From: a virus
IMG/VR virus record: IMGVR_UViG_3300009008_000017
Location: 34,086-98,085 of that record
Length of the DNA stretch: 64,000 bases
Direction: 5' to 3' (one strand)
The notes beneath the pieces were generated by a model. That model was not told the DNA's origin, made no database searches, and saw nothing but the letters and a program-made list of their open reading frames with translations. Each line of letters begins with the position of its first letter. The stretch's first letter is position 1. Position numbers and translations under genes: made by a program. Of the stretch, positions 27,868-36,136 are shown piece by piece.

Positions 27868-28489
27868 CAAGCGACTAGTACTCATTGGATTTTTTCTTTT
27901 GGGGTGCGAACCAGAAGAGCACGTAGTTGATTATCCGGATCACGGCGCTCACCCCATCAAGGTTACGAGCATAGAAGAAGGTATCCAGGCTTTCTCTCTA
28001 GACGATGACTTTGTGCTAGGAAAGCTATCAGACAATCAGCTTGTTAACGTTGTCACGATTATGGATGTTGCTAAAAAGCAAAAATTTGATGAGTTTACGC
28101 TGCTGGCTATTGCATTCCGAGAATCATCTTTCAAGACGGGACTAATATCCAGACAGGGAGATGTAGGAGTCTTCCAGATCAACGGTCGCTGGTGGTGGAA
28201 GAAACTAGGATACACAAGTCGGGCAGACTTTACTGCAAAAAACCAAGACGTAGCTACCAGCGCAAGAAACGCGATCATTATTATAAAAAAATTTAAGAGA
28301 TTCAAGACCTGTCGAGGAGATAAGGTTTTTGCCTGCTATAACGGCGGGCCAGGATGGCAACTCTCCAAGAACGTTGAAAAGATCAAAGCTTACCAGAAAC
28401 GTGTTATTCGTGCCCGATACTTAATTTCGCGCCACATGAAGCGTTGGAAGCAGGAGATCAAAGGTGAGCGATCCCAACCATCCCCGTAA
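27860..28489 (+). CDS. Lytic transglycosylase, probable lipoprotein
   Basis: The 209-residue protein has an SLT-type lysozyme fold: catalytic Glu88 in AFRESSF, GVFQINGRWW (103-112) and ACYNGGPG. The N-terminus has a short hydrophobic signal and a lipobox-like FLLGC (Cys16), so it may be anchored to a membrane in the periplasm. It would cut peptidoglycan, either at lysis or during DNA entry. The TTG start overlaps the ClpP-like gene by 8 nt. Confidence 0.82.
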   Translation: MTSKRLVLIGFFLLGCEPEEHVVDYPDHGAHPIKVTSIEEGIQAFSLDDDFVLGKLSDNQLVNVVTIMDVAKKQKFDEFTLLAIAFRESSFKTGLISRQGDVGVFQINGRWWWKKLGYTSRADFTAKNQDVATSARNAIIIIKKFKRFKTCRGDKVFACYNGGPGWQLSKNVEKIKAYQKRVIRARYLISRHMKRWKQEIKGERSQPSP

Positions 28490-28751
28490 GTTCGGTGGGG
28501 GAAAGTTTCGTATCCACCATGTTGTGGATGACTGGGATCTTGGGTTCTATGATGGAAGCGCAGTCAAGCTCATTCTCGAGGCAAAATTTGGCGAGCAAGA
28601 GATACAAGATATAGAAAAAGCGATAGAGTATCTTAGGCACCAAATTAGGTCGAGGGGTGAAGAGATTGAACGAGCAAATGAGGAACAGACTGCGACTTGG
28701 CGCCCTGGCTGTGGTAATTACATCGTTAGTGATACCGAATCCGACGATTGA
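28464..28751 (+). CDS. DUF3310-like small phage protein
   Basis: The 95-residue protein contains the pattern GFYDGSAVKLILEAK followed by DIEKAIEYLRHQI, which resembles the DUF3310 family of phage proteins. The function of that family is not established. It starts with GTG, 26 nt inside the end of the transglycosylase gene, and may itself overlap a small membrane ORF (28678-28821). Confidence 0.65.
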   Translation: MSDPNHPRKFGGGKFRIHHVVDDWDLGFYDGSAVKLILEAKFGEQEIQDIEKAIEYLRHQIRSRGEEIERANEEQTATWRPGCGNYIVSDTESDD

Positions 28752-28821
28752 CGCCCTCTCTCGCATAGCCCTTATCGGACTTTTTGCCGACTGGGCATAT
28801 CAGCTATATAAACGTTCATAA
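28678..28821 (+). CDS. Possible 47-residue membrane protein overlapping the DUF3310-like gene
   Basis: An ATG at 28678 opens a 47-residue frame with a basic start (MRNRLRLG), a hydrophobic segment (ALAVVITSLVIP) and a second one (IALIGLFADWAYQLY). This is the shape of a small holin or antiholin, and it lies next to a cell-wall hydrolase. It overlaps the neighbour in another frame and has only a weak ribosome site, so it could be a chance frame. Confidence 0.4.
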   Translation: MRNRLRLGALAVVITSLVIPNPTIDALSRIALIGLFADWAYQLYKRS

Positions 28822-28834
28822 AACTTAGTATAAT
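28806..28834 (+). promoter_or_regulatory. Weak promoter candidate before the gene at 28854
   Basis: TATAAT (28829-28834) is clear. At 17 nt upstream the -35 region reads ATATAAAC, which matches the GTGTAAAT motif at only half its bases. Confidence 0.35.
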
Positions 28835-28853
28835 ACGTCATTGGAGCTTTGAA

Positions 28854-29090
28854 ATGGCAAAGAAGATTTATCGTCTTGATGATGAAGTGGTCGCAGAAGT
28901 GGCCCGTTCCCTACAGCGCGCCCTGCTTACAGGCACTGACATTGTTGATCACATTCGCGCTATTGAACTTAACGTTGCTCGAGGGTCAAACATGATCGTA
29001 TTAAGCCCAGAGTATCTTGAAAGAACCCAGACAAATGACCAACGCATGGTCGACGAAGCTGAAGAATTATCTTTCGAGGGTGAAAAATAA
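28854..29090 (+). CDS. Small hypothetical protein
   Basis: This 78-residue helical protein is not recognised. It opens MAKKIYRLDDEVVAEVARSL, with a TTGGAG ribosome site 8 nt upstream. It is followed within 1 nt by the dUTPase-2-like gene, and the pair is probably transcribed from the TATAAT at 28829. Confidence 0.7.
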   Translation: MAKKIYRLDDEVVAEVARSLQRALLTGTDIVDHIRAIELNVARGSNMIVLSPEYLERTQTNDQRMVDEAEELSFEGEK

Positions 29091-29091
29091 A

Positions 29092-29460
29092 TTGGATCGT
29101 CTTGAGCAGATATTCTGGCTGCAAGAATCATTTATGAAGGTGCTCTCCGACAACAAGGAGAAGCTTCCAGAATGGCCTGTGGATCCTTCTGACAAGAAAG
29201 CCCAGCAGTTTATAAGGGATATTATCCATCGAGGCACAGAGGAGGCTTTCGAAGCTCTCCTCCACCTTAAGAACTGGAAGCCTCATAAGCACACCGAGGT
29301 CAAAGAGTTTGACAGAGATGCTTTTCTCGAGGAAATGGTAGATGATTTCACCTATAAGCTCGAAGCTCTTATTCTAATGGGGTTTACACCCGAAGACTTC
29401 TTTAAGTCATTCTGCTTGAAAAACGGCAAGAATGTTAATCGTGTAAGAGGTGATTATTAA
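29092..29460 (+). CDS. All-alpha NTP pyrophosphatase (dimeric dUTPase / MazG-like)
   Basis: I start this at TTG 29092, just after the upstream stop, giving 122 residues. The all-alpha pyrophosphatase motifs are visible: EEAFE, then a WKPHK linker, then EEMVDD (E-x2-D), and a tail with K-x2-N-x2-R before the C-terminus, as in dimeric dUTPases. It would hydrolyse dUTP or another dNTP to the monophosphate. This phage thus has both the trimeric (21936) and this unrelated type. A homologous domain is fused to a HAD enzyme at 33200. Confidence 0.68.
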   Translation: MDRLEQIFWLQESFMKVLSDNKEKLPEWPVDPSDKKAQQFIRDIIHRGTEEAFEALLHLKNWKPHKHTEVKEFDRDAFLEEMVDDFTYKLEALILMGFTPEDFFKSFCLKNGKNVNRVRGDY

Positions 29461-29495
29461 GTCTTAAGTGATATTTAGTATTGCGAGAGACTATA

Positions 29496-30803
29496 ATGCC
29501 CCTTACTCGAATCCGAACAGACGATCTACTGTCAGGTTCTGTAGCTAACGGAACTTTAAATGCGACTGCGATCACCGGACAAGCTGCTGCAACGTCAGCA
29601 GATGACGCTGACTTAGTCCTAATATACGACAACGGCGCTTCTGCTCTTAAAAAGATGACGCGTGCTAATTTTACCGCAGGCCTCTCAACCACGCTTTCCG
29701 GTGCATATGACGCAGGCAGATTTATCACTGCTTCTAATGGCGCCGTTGATATTCAAGTTTCAAGTAATACAAACGCTCCAACTGAACTGCTCAGGCTTGT
29801 AGTATCAGGTAATGTAAGCGGCACCGACTCCGGGCCAAGATTATCTTTCCATGTACCGTACTCAGACACCGCTTACATAGGTGCAGCGATTGACGGAATT
29901 AAAAGTCAGACGTCAGAGAATAACTCTACAACTGAGTTCCAGTTCTCCACGTCAGATAATAATCAAACCCTTTCGCATAACGTAACAATAAATACAAACG
30001 GCCTAGCAGTCGCAGGCACCTCGGCCACAGTTCCCACCCTCGGCAGCGAACCTCATGCATTTTATGTCGCGACCACCGGTGACGGTAGTGCGCTGACTGT
30101 TAAAAATAGCAATGGTTACGTAGGCATAGGTGAGACAAGCCCAGATTATAATCTTCACATATCTTCTACAGGAGATGCGGCGATCTTTATCGAAGCAGAC
30201 ACTGACAATTCAGGCGAGGCGGATAATCCCTTTATAAAGCTTTCGCAAGACAACACAGCAGTGCAATCTATCATAGGTCTTTGCGGCGCTACTGACAAGG
30301 ATCCTGAGAATAACACTTACACAGGTGTTGTTAATAACAACATGCTGATAGGAACCACGACAAACTACGGTTTACAGATTGGCACCAACGATAACGTAAG
30401 GATAACAGTTGAGAACGATGGTGACATTAAGCTAGTATCAACTAAAGACGACACAACATCTTCCTCTGCTAACTTGTTTATAAATTCAAGCACGGGATTC
30501 CTTGCAAGGTCAACCTCGGACAGGCGTCAAAAGAAAGATATAACTGCTATTTCAAGTTCTCTTGATGATCTCTGTAGGCTTTCTCCTAGGCATTTTTACG
30601 ACGTCAATGACGAAAACAACGAAGTTAGAATTGCGGGCTTTGTTGCTGATGAAGTTCAACCTGTTTTCCCCGAGCTTGTACCTGAGAGAGAGCTACCAGA
30701 GGAGATCTACAGGTCAGTAGCTTACGATCGACTTGGTGCATATATAGTTAGCGCGATTAAAGAGATAAAGCAGCGATTAGAAGCTTTAGAAGGCGGGAGT
30801 TAA
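29496..30803 (+). CDS. Tail fibre/spike protein with S74 intramolecular chaperone
   Basis: I start at ATG 29496 (MPLTRIRTDDLL), the usual fibre opening, with gagaga upstream; 435 residues. The body is beta-rich with Asn/Thr/Ser repeats. The last 100 residues form a peptidase S74 chaperone: SDRRQKKDI (self-cleavage at Ser-Asp is typical), then GFVADEVQPVFPELV and AIKEIKQRLEAL. The chaperone trimerises the fibre and is then released. It likely binds the host surface. Confidence 0.85.
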   Translation: MPLTRIRTDDLLSGSVANGTLNATAITGQAAATSADDADLVLIYDNGASALKKMTRANFTAGLSTTLSGAYDAGRFITASNGAVDIQVSSNTNAPTELLRLVVSGNVSGTDSGPRLSFHVPYSDTAYIGAAIDGIKSQTSENNSTTEFQFSTSDNNQTLSHNVTINTNGLAVAGTSATVPTLGSEPHAFYVATTGDGSALTVKNSNGYVGIGETSPDYNLHISSTGDAAIFIEADTDNSGEADNPFIKLSQDNTAVQSIIGLCGATDKDPENNTYTGVVNNNMLIGTTTNYGLQIGTNDNVRITVENDGDIKLVSTKDDTTSSSANLFINSSTGFLARSTSDRRQKKDITAISSSLDDLCRLSPRHFYDVNDENNEVRIAGFVADEVQPVFPELVPERELPEEIYRSVAYDRLGAYIVSAIKEIKQRLEALEGGS

Positions 30804-30805
30804 TA

Positions 30806-33154
30806 ATGGGCACAACAGGAATACGCGGAACACAGATTAAAGACGAGACGGTGAAGTCCATCGACATAGCGTCGGGATCCATCAAGAAGGGCGAAGTCAG
30901 CTCGCAAGTGATATCAAGCCAGGCGACCATAGACTCGGTTGACACTTCCAACGACATGCTCCTTATTTACGATGCTAACAATGATGCACTTAAGAAAGTG
31001 GCACCTACCAACCTAGGCGTAGGCGGATCCGGATCTCCTGGTGGGTCTGATACTCAAGTTCAATACAATAATGGCGGCTCCTTTGGCGGTGCCACACAGC
31101 TTATATACGATGATTCAAACCATCGGTTAGGCATAGGATCAACTAGTGCTCCCGACTACACACTAGATGTAGCCGGAAACATTGGAGTAGATCAATACAT
31201 CTATCACAATGGAGATGGCAACACGCTCATCAATTTTACTGATGATAAAATAATCCTCAAGGCTGGCGGCAAAGCCATGATTACTATGGAGGAAAAAGGT
31301 TCTGCACCCCACGAAATTACGCTTAACGATGGAGGCAACAATATTGACTTTGTTGTCAAGGGTAACGGCTCCAATGCAGGAAACCCCGCATTTAAGGTGG
31401 ACGCTTCTAACAATAGGGTGGGGATTAACGGGGTGGGCGACCCCAGCGTGGAGTTGGACGTCAGTGGCGATGTTAACTTTGATGGTGCTGCCGTGTTCAA
31501 CGAATCAAGCGCAGACAAAGATTTTCGTGTAGAGAGCAATGGCAATGCTAACATGCTTTTCGTCAACGGCGGCACCGATCGGGTTGGTATCGGAACTGAT
31601 ACACCTCTAACTACATTGCATATAAGTGGAGCCGCGGCAACCGATTCTTGCATTACTATTCAAGGTCAGGCCGACGCCGGCATACGTCTTGCAGCGGATA
31701 AAGCCAACGGTGATGAAGGCAACAACCCCTATATCGACTGGTATCAAGACGGTCAAAACCCGACAAGTAGAAACAATAGAGTGGCAGTGATTGCTATGGA
31801 AGGTGACGCCGGCACCGCCTTTACAGGATCCTTGGCGAACTCTCTTTTCGTCGACACTTTCTGCCCTAATTCACAGCAGTCAAATGTAAGAAGATTCCAG
31901 ATCGCCACTGATTGCTCCTCCTCATCGGACGGTGCAAACCACAGCGCTAGATTAACCATTGAGGGAGGCCACGGTTATGTCGGGCTTCACACGAATGCTG
32001 CAACATCTCCTCTCCACGTCTACTCAAATGAAAGTGGAAACTTCGCCGCACTGATCGACAATGATAACGGTTCATCTGGGCACGGCTTAAAAGTTACAAG
32101 CGACGGCACAGGCACCGGAACTAACCTTCTCGATGTTGAGGCAGCTTCAACTACGGTATTCCGAGTTAGAGGCGACGGTCGCGTTGGTATCGGCAAGGTA
32201 TCATCGCTGCCGGCAGCTGTTCTCACGGTTTCCAGCAGTAATACAGACGGCGATATCGCTGTAGCACACAAGATACAACACATTGGTGACTCGGATACCT
32301 ACATTGAGTTTGCTGACGATGAAATTGCACTGGCCGCCGGCGGCAGAACATTCATAAAAATAGAAGAAGCCAGCACAGATAAATTGATAATAAATAACGG
32401 CGGTTTAGACATTGATTTAAAAGTAAGTGGTGAAAATCTAGCCAATCTTATTCGAACCGACGCCGCGAATGATCGGGTTGGCATAGGAACAAGCAGTCCG
32501 GACGGTATCCTTCACATCGATAACGGAACCTCCAACACCGAGGTCATCATCGAGAAAGACGCAGGCACTTCAGGTAGCATCGTGTTCCACAACGCTGGAA
32601 CCCGAGAAGCAGACATCGCCTTCTCTACCAACGAGGACATTGAGATCACCAACTGGGTGGCCGACAAGGACATCACGCTTAATATTGTCTCCGGAAGTAC
32701 AGAAGCAGCAGCACTTACAATAGATGCTAGCACAGGTGCACTCATCGCTAATAAGCAGTTCGCTCGAGGAGTTGCTTCGCTCAATCTGGGCAGCGGCACA
32801 ACTTCAACTATAGATCCCTCAGTGGAAGGTGCTGGAACTATTCTAGTAACCTGTTCTTCGATCACTGTTCCCACCAGTGAGCCAAACGAAAGCCAACACA
32901 TTTGCTCCATTCCTGACGGCAAGATCGCCGGCCAAATATTGACCGTCTGCCTCATCACAGATTGCCTAGATGGTTCAACCGGTCTCGATAGCATGGGCGC
33001 ATTAATTTTTGGAATGGACACTCCCATACCGTCGTCCAGGGCACTCACGACCATGGGCTCAGCGCTGGGTGGCACACCGCAAGGTGCCAGCTTTACCTTA
33101 TTGTGGACTGGGAGCGGATGGATGGTATTGTCCACGTTCGGCGGCATATCCTGA
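30806..33154 (+). CDS. Second tail fibre protein
   Basis: The 782-residue protein is built of repeated beta-rich segments such as NRVGIG, HRLGIG and DRVGIGT, each followed by a strand like LHI, typical of fibre shafts. The N-terminal part (TSNDMLLIYDANNDALKKV) resembles the upstream fibre (ADLVLIYDNGASALKKM), so the attachment modules are homologous. It lacks an S74 domain and may depend on the neighbour's chaperone or need none. The ATG follows 2 nt after the upstream stop, with a gggag site. Confidence 0.8.
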   Translation: MGTTGIRGTQIKDETVKSIDIASGSIKKGEVSSQVISSQATIDSVDTSNDMLLIYDANNDALKKVAPTNLGVGGSGSPGGSDTQVQYNNGGSFGGATQLIYDDSNHRLGIGSTSAPDYTLDVAGNIGVDQYIYHNGDGNTLINFTDDKIILKAGGKAMITMEEKGSAPHEITLNDGGNNIDFVVKGNGSNAGNPAFKVDASNNRVGINGVGDPSVELDVSGDVNFDGAAVFNESSADKDFRVESNGNANMLFVNGGTDRVGIGTDTPLTTLHISGAAATDSCITIQGQADAGIRLAADKANGDEGNNPYIDWYQDGQNPTSRNNRVAVIAMEGDAGTAFTGSLANSLFVDTFCPNSQQSNVRRFQIATDCSSSSDGANHSARLTIEGGHGYVGLHTNAATSPLHVYSNESGNFAALIDNDNGSSGHGLKVTSDGTGTGTNLLDVEAASTTVFRVRGDGRVGIGKVSSLPAAVLTVSSSNTDGDIAVAHKIQHIGDSDTYIEFADDEIALAAGGRTFIKIEEASTDKLIINNGGLDIDLKVSGENLANLIRTDAANDRVGIGTSSPDGILHIDNGTSNTEVIIEKDAGTSGSIVFHNAGTREADIAFSTNEDIEITNWVADKDITLNIVSGSTEAAALTIDASTGALIANKQFARGVASLNLGSGTTSTIDPSVEGAGTILVTCSSITVPTSEPNESQHICSIPDGKIAGQILTVCLITDCLDGSTGLDSMGALIFGMDTPIPSSRALTTMGSALGGTPQGASFTLLWTGSGWMVLSTFGGIS

Positions 33155-33164
33155 TCTTCCTGGC

Positions 33165-33193
33165 TTGAACAATATGAAAATAGTGCATACAAT
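33165..33193 (+). promoter_or_regulatory. Sigma70-like promoter before the pyrophosphatase-HAD fusion
   Basis: TTGAAC (33165-33170), a 17-nt spacer and TACAAT (33188-33193) precede the ATG at 33200 by only 6 nt. No Shine-Dalgarno is present, so the mRNA would start at or very near the AUG. Confidence 0.6.
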
Positions 33194-33199
33194 GCTTAT

Positions 33200-34156
33200 A
33201 TGAAAACGCTACCACAGTTGTTCCAGATCCAGGACCAGTTCTCAGAACTATTCCAAAAGAAGGATGACCTTTCCTTGGAGGAGAGGGAGCGGCTAACACA
33301 GGAGTTCTCTCTAGCACTCCACAGTGAGGTGTCAGCCCTGATCAGTGAGATCAACTTTAAGAACCATCATCAGGATCGTAAGCAGGTGGTGGAGAACAGC
33401 ATCCTTTTCGAGGGCGTTGATGTCTTCCGATATCTCTTAGCTATCTTAAATCTCTGGGGCTTCAGTGCAGAGGATTTCTCGCAGGCTTTCGACGACAAGG
33501 AGAACTACCTCCAGGTCAAGTATGTCAAGAACGCGCAGAAGTGGCAAGGCCAACCGGTCATCCTCGTGGATGCCGACGATGTGATTGTGGAGTTCCGGAA
33601 GGGCTACAGTGAGTATCTTAATGCTATGGAAGGCATCGATGTTGACGTCAACTCCAAAGAATATTATTTCACCAACGGCATTCCAAAGGACCGCTACAAT
33701 CCTGAGCAACTATTCCAGGATTTCATCGATCAGCGACGCCTCAGAGATTTAGAGCCTATCACGCCCACAATTCAAGCAATCAACGACTTGTACGACCAGG
33801 GCTATTGGATCCAGATTCTTACAGCTAGACCTGACTGGAACAAAACATGCCAGTATGACACTTATACTTGGCTTGAAAATAGCGGCCTAAAATTCCACAA
33901 AATTGACTTTTCGCCTGAGAAGATGATTTGGGCTGCAAATAGTGAGTATTACGATTCTGAGTCGATTGTGTGCGCTATTGATGATAGTTCCAAGCACACT
34001 ATGGAATATGCTAAGCATGGGATCAAAGTGGCATCGCCAGTCACGCCTTATAACGAGGAGTTGCGAGGGGTAGAGAACGTCATTATGTTCGAGACAAAGC
34101 AAGAACTTGCTGATATCATTAAACAGTTCTCACTCCGGCGCATATTTAGCGTATGA
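33200..34156 (+). CDS. All-alpha NTP pyrophosphatase fused to a HAD 5'-nucleotidase
   Basis: The 318-residue protein has two parts. Residues 1-112 look like the dUTPase-2/MazG fold (HSEVSALISEI, then FEGVDVFRYLLAIL and AFDDKENYL-KY), homologous to the gene at 29092. Residues 118-310 are a HAD phosphatase of the 5'-nucleotidase type: ILVDADDVIVEF (nucleophile Asp and second Asp), ILTARPDW, and CAIDDSSKH. Together they could turn a dNTP into a deoxynucleoside in two steps. The next gene also encodes a HAD enzyme and overlaps by 4 nt. Confidence 0.72.
   Translation: MKTLPQLFQIQDQFSELFQKKDDLSLEERERLTQEFSLALHSEVSALISEINFKNHHQDRKQVVENSILFEGVDVFRYLLAILNLWGFSAEDFSQAFDDKENYLQVKYVKNAQKWQGQPVILVDADDVIVEFRKGYSEYLNAMEGIDVDVNSKEYYFTNGIPKDRYNPEQLFQDFIDQRRLRDLEPITPTIQAINDLYDQGYWIQILTARPDWNKTCQYDTYTWLENSGLKFHKIDFSPEKMIWAANSEYYDSESIVCAIDDSSKHTMEYAKHGIKVASPVTPYNEELRGVENVIMFETKQELADIIKQFSLRRIFSV
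34141..34148 (+). promoter_or_regulatory. Late-promoter-like element before the tagged HAD protein
   Basis: CATATTTA lies inside the end of the upstream gene, only 4 nt before the ATG at 34153. Distance and lack of a ribosome site suggest leaderless or coupled translation. Confidence 0.4.
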
Positions 34157-34824
34157 TGCGTATTACAGTTGGACAATTACGAACCCTTATAAAGGAAGCA
34201 ATGCAGGAGCTGAATCCTGATCTTGACCCAGATTGCAAGAGCTTTGCAGTATTTGATTTCGATGAGACGCTGGCACTGACGGATTCGAAAATTTTGATAA
34301 CAGATGACCAGGGAAAAAAGATCCGATCTCTTACCCCCGCGCAGTATGCTCTTTATGTTCCCGAGCCGGGAGAGAACTTTGACTTTAGTGAATTTGAAAT
34401 TGTCAAAGACGGTAAACCAACTGCTTTGATGGATGTTCTGCGAGATGTGGCTGCCTGCGGAACCACCGCCGCGGCCATTTTAACAGCTCGAGGCCCTAAA
34501 TCACAAGACCCTATTAGAGAGTTTCTTGCAGACATGGGGGTAAAATTGCAGATAATCGACACTGTAAACACCTCAGATCCCCAAGCCAAAGCCCGGAAGA
34601 TAAAAGGCTACGTTAGATCTTATAGCCCACAAGTCTTGCACTTTTTTGAGGATTCACCTAAGAATCTCGCTGCAGTAAAGAAGATGGCAGAGTCTGATCG
34701 TGAATTTGAGAACGTAGATGTGATTTTGCATAAGATGGTGGATGGCAACAAGGTAGACGTCGAGCACGTCGTGTATAAAGGATTAAGCGCAATCGCAGCT
34801 CCTGAAGATTCAAAACACATTTGA
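34153..34824 (+). CDS. HAD-family phosphatase with an N-terminal LR-helix tag
   Basis: Two ATGs in tandem (34153, 34156) give 223 or 222 residues. Residues 3-22 (ITVGQLRTLIKEAMQEL) match the tag found on the proteins at 50800, 51487 and 61058. The catalytic domain follows: VFDFDETLAL (nucleophile Asp), ILTARGPKS, and FFEDSPKNL. The enzyme is probably a polynucleotide or nucleotide phosphatase, comparable to the T4 PseT phosphatase half, but no kinase domain is attached. The tag and a CATATTTA element suggest late synthesis and perhaps packaging. Confidence 0.72.
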   Translation: MMRITVGQLRTLIKEAMQELNPDLDPDCKSFAVFDFDETLALTDSKILITDDQGKKIRSLTPAQYALYVPEPGENFDFSEFEIVKDGKPTALMDVLRDVAACGTTAAAILTARGPKSQDPIREFLADMGVKLQIIDTVNTSDPQAKARKIKGYVRSYSPQVLHFFEDSPKNLAAVKKMAESDREFENVDVILHKMVDGNKVDVEHVVYKGLSAIAAPEDSKHI

Positions 34825-34849
34825 ACAACTAGCTTACTCAACATATAAT
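34821..34849 (+). promoter_or_regulatory. Sigma70-like promoter of thyX
   Basis: TTGAAC (34821-34826), a 17-nt spacer and TATAAT (34844-34849) form the best match to this promoter class. A strong AAGGAGG (34867-34873) follows before the TTG start at 34879. Confidence 0.7.
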
Positions 34850-34878
34850 AACTTATAACTTCACACAAGGAGGCAGTT

Positions 34879-35862
34879 TTGCCACAGAACCTTAGTCTTG
34901 AGCCCGTTACCCTTCCTATGCCCCTTCGCTTCGGCGAGGAACCACAGACCGAGTTTGTCAATGATCTTGACGCACTGCGTGTTGAGCTTGTCGATAGTCC
35001 AACAGCTGAGCAGATGCGTCATGTGGCATATCGCTACGTGAAGGCAACGTGGGCCGACGCGCCCGAAGATACTGATCCGATGAATGCAACTCAAAAAGAG
35101 TTGTCAGAAACTCTTGAGGACGTGATGCAGTTTCGAGCACTCCCAGCCGGAATGGAGGCTATGAGCTTTACATTCTTAATCGGCGGGATCGATCTGCAGA
35201 CCGTCACTCACCTAATCCGTCACCGTGCCGGCACCTTTGCAGCACAATGCACCGGTGATCGCTGGCAGTCGCATAGCCGAGTACTGGCACCTGCTGCTGT
35301 TCAAAACAGCCCGGAAATCTATGGCCGCTGGAAGGACCACATTGAAGCAGGCAAGAAGCTTTACGCAGATATGATCGATACTAGGCAGATCAGCATTATG
35401 GACGCACGGACCATTCTGCCCCGTGCTATCGAAACCTTCTACTACGCGCGTTTCAACCTGAAAGATCTGATCGGTTTCATCCGCCAGCGATGTGACAAGC
35501 AGATCCAGCCCGCAGCAGACAACCTGATGGCTGCCAAGATGGCTCTGGAAGTTTGCAAGGTTATTCCTGAGGCTGCAGCCTGCATCGGTACTCGGACCCT
35601 TACTGCGCCTGCCATGCACTACGTTCGCAACATGCGCACTGGCACCGGAACCAACCTCTACTGGCCTGATGCCGACACCGATGCACACATTGAGTATCAC
35701 CCCAACGACACCATCTATCAAGCTGAGCGTGATGATGTTAATGGCACCAACCCTCCGCCTGATGAGGCAGGTGAGAATAGTAAGTTTCGGCAGCACTGGA
35801 ATGCGCTTCTCGCACAGATCAGTGACATCGAGATGGAATACAAGGATAAAATGGGTCGCTAA
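34879..35862 (+). CDS. thyX: ThyX-type flavin-dependent thymidylate synthase
   Basis: The 327-residue protein has the ThyX signature region RHRAGTFAAQCTGDRW (114-129). Compared with the consensus RHRxxSxNExSxR, the position of the active-site Ser is Cys124 and the arginine is shifted by two. The downstream FNLKDLIGFIRQRCD helix and the paired helical layout fit the family. It makes dTMP from dUMP using FADH2 and methylene-tetrahydrofolate. It is longer than typical ThyX (220-250 aa), with about 60 extra N-terminal residues. The start is TTG with AAGGAGG. Confidence 0.82.
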   Translation: MPQNLSLEPVTLPMPLRFGEEPQTEFVNDLDALRVELVDSPTAEQMRHVAYRYVKATWADAPEDTDPMNATQKELSETLEDVMQFRALPAGMEAMSFTFLIGGIDLQTVTHLIRHRAGTFAAQCTGDRWQSHSRVLAPAAVQNSPEIYGRWKDHIEAGKKLYADMIDTRQISIMDARTILPRAIETFYYARFNLKDLIGFIRQRCDKQIQPAADNLMAAKMALEVCKVIPEAAACIGTRTLTAPAMHYVRNMRTGTGTNLYWPDADTDAHIEYHPNDTIYQAERDDVNGTNPPPDEAGENSKFRQHWNALLAQISDIEMEYKDKMGR

Positions 35863-35863
35863 C

Positions 35864-36136
35864 TTGCCTTTCTCTAATCCAAACACAGCACGAAGGCGCC
35901 GGGCCATTTACCGGTGCTTTCACTTAGGTCTCACTTACTTTTCGATTAATGAGGCTCTTAATAATCAGGACGAAAAACCCTTGTCGATCGAAGATTATAA
36001 AGTTTGGAAATCTCTGCTTTACCCAATCTCAGCGGGAGATACCCTTATGAAGAAAGCTATTATCGAAGAGGGTAAATCCCTGTCTTGGGTTGCGAAACAG
36101 ATAAATAAGAGGCGACAAACCCAGACGCTATCATGA
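35864..36136 (+). CDS. Small basic hypothetical protein
   Basis: The most compact start is TTG 35864, just after the thyX stop, giving 90 residues. An Arg cluster (ARRRRAIYR) opens it and a basic helix (SLSWVAKQINKRR) closes it, which would suit nucleic-acid binding. I do not recognise it. It overlaps the Smr gene by 4 nt. Confidence 0.6.
   Translation: MPFSNPNTARRRRAIYRCFHLGLTYFSINEALNNQDEKPLSIEDYKVWKSLLYPISAGDTLMKKAIIEEGKSLSWVAKQINKRRQTQTLS

Noticed and set aside
32512-33192. 226-residue minus-strand frame inside the second fibre gene
   Set aside because: The plus-strand fibre repeats continue through it, and its low-complexity Ser/Pro/Val product reflects the reversed Gly/Thr codons.
35212-35907. 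231-residue minus-strand frame over thyX
   Set aside because: ThyX motifs on the plus strand explain the sequence, and no promoter or ribosome site fits the minus frame.
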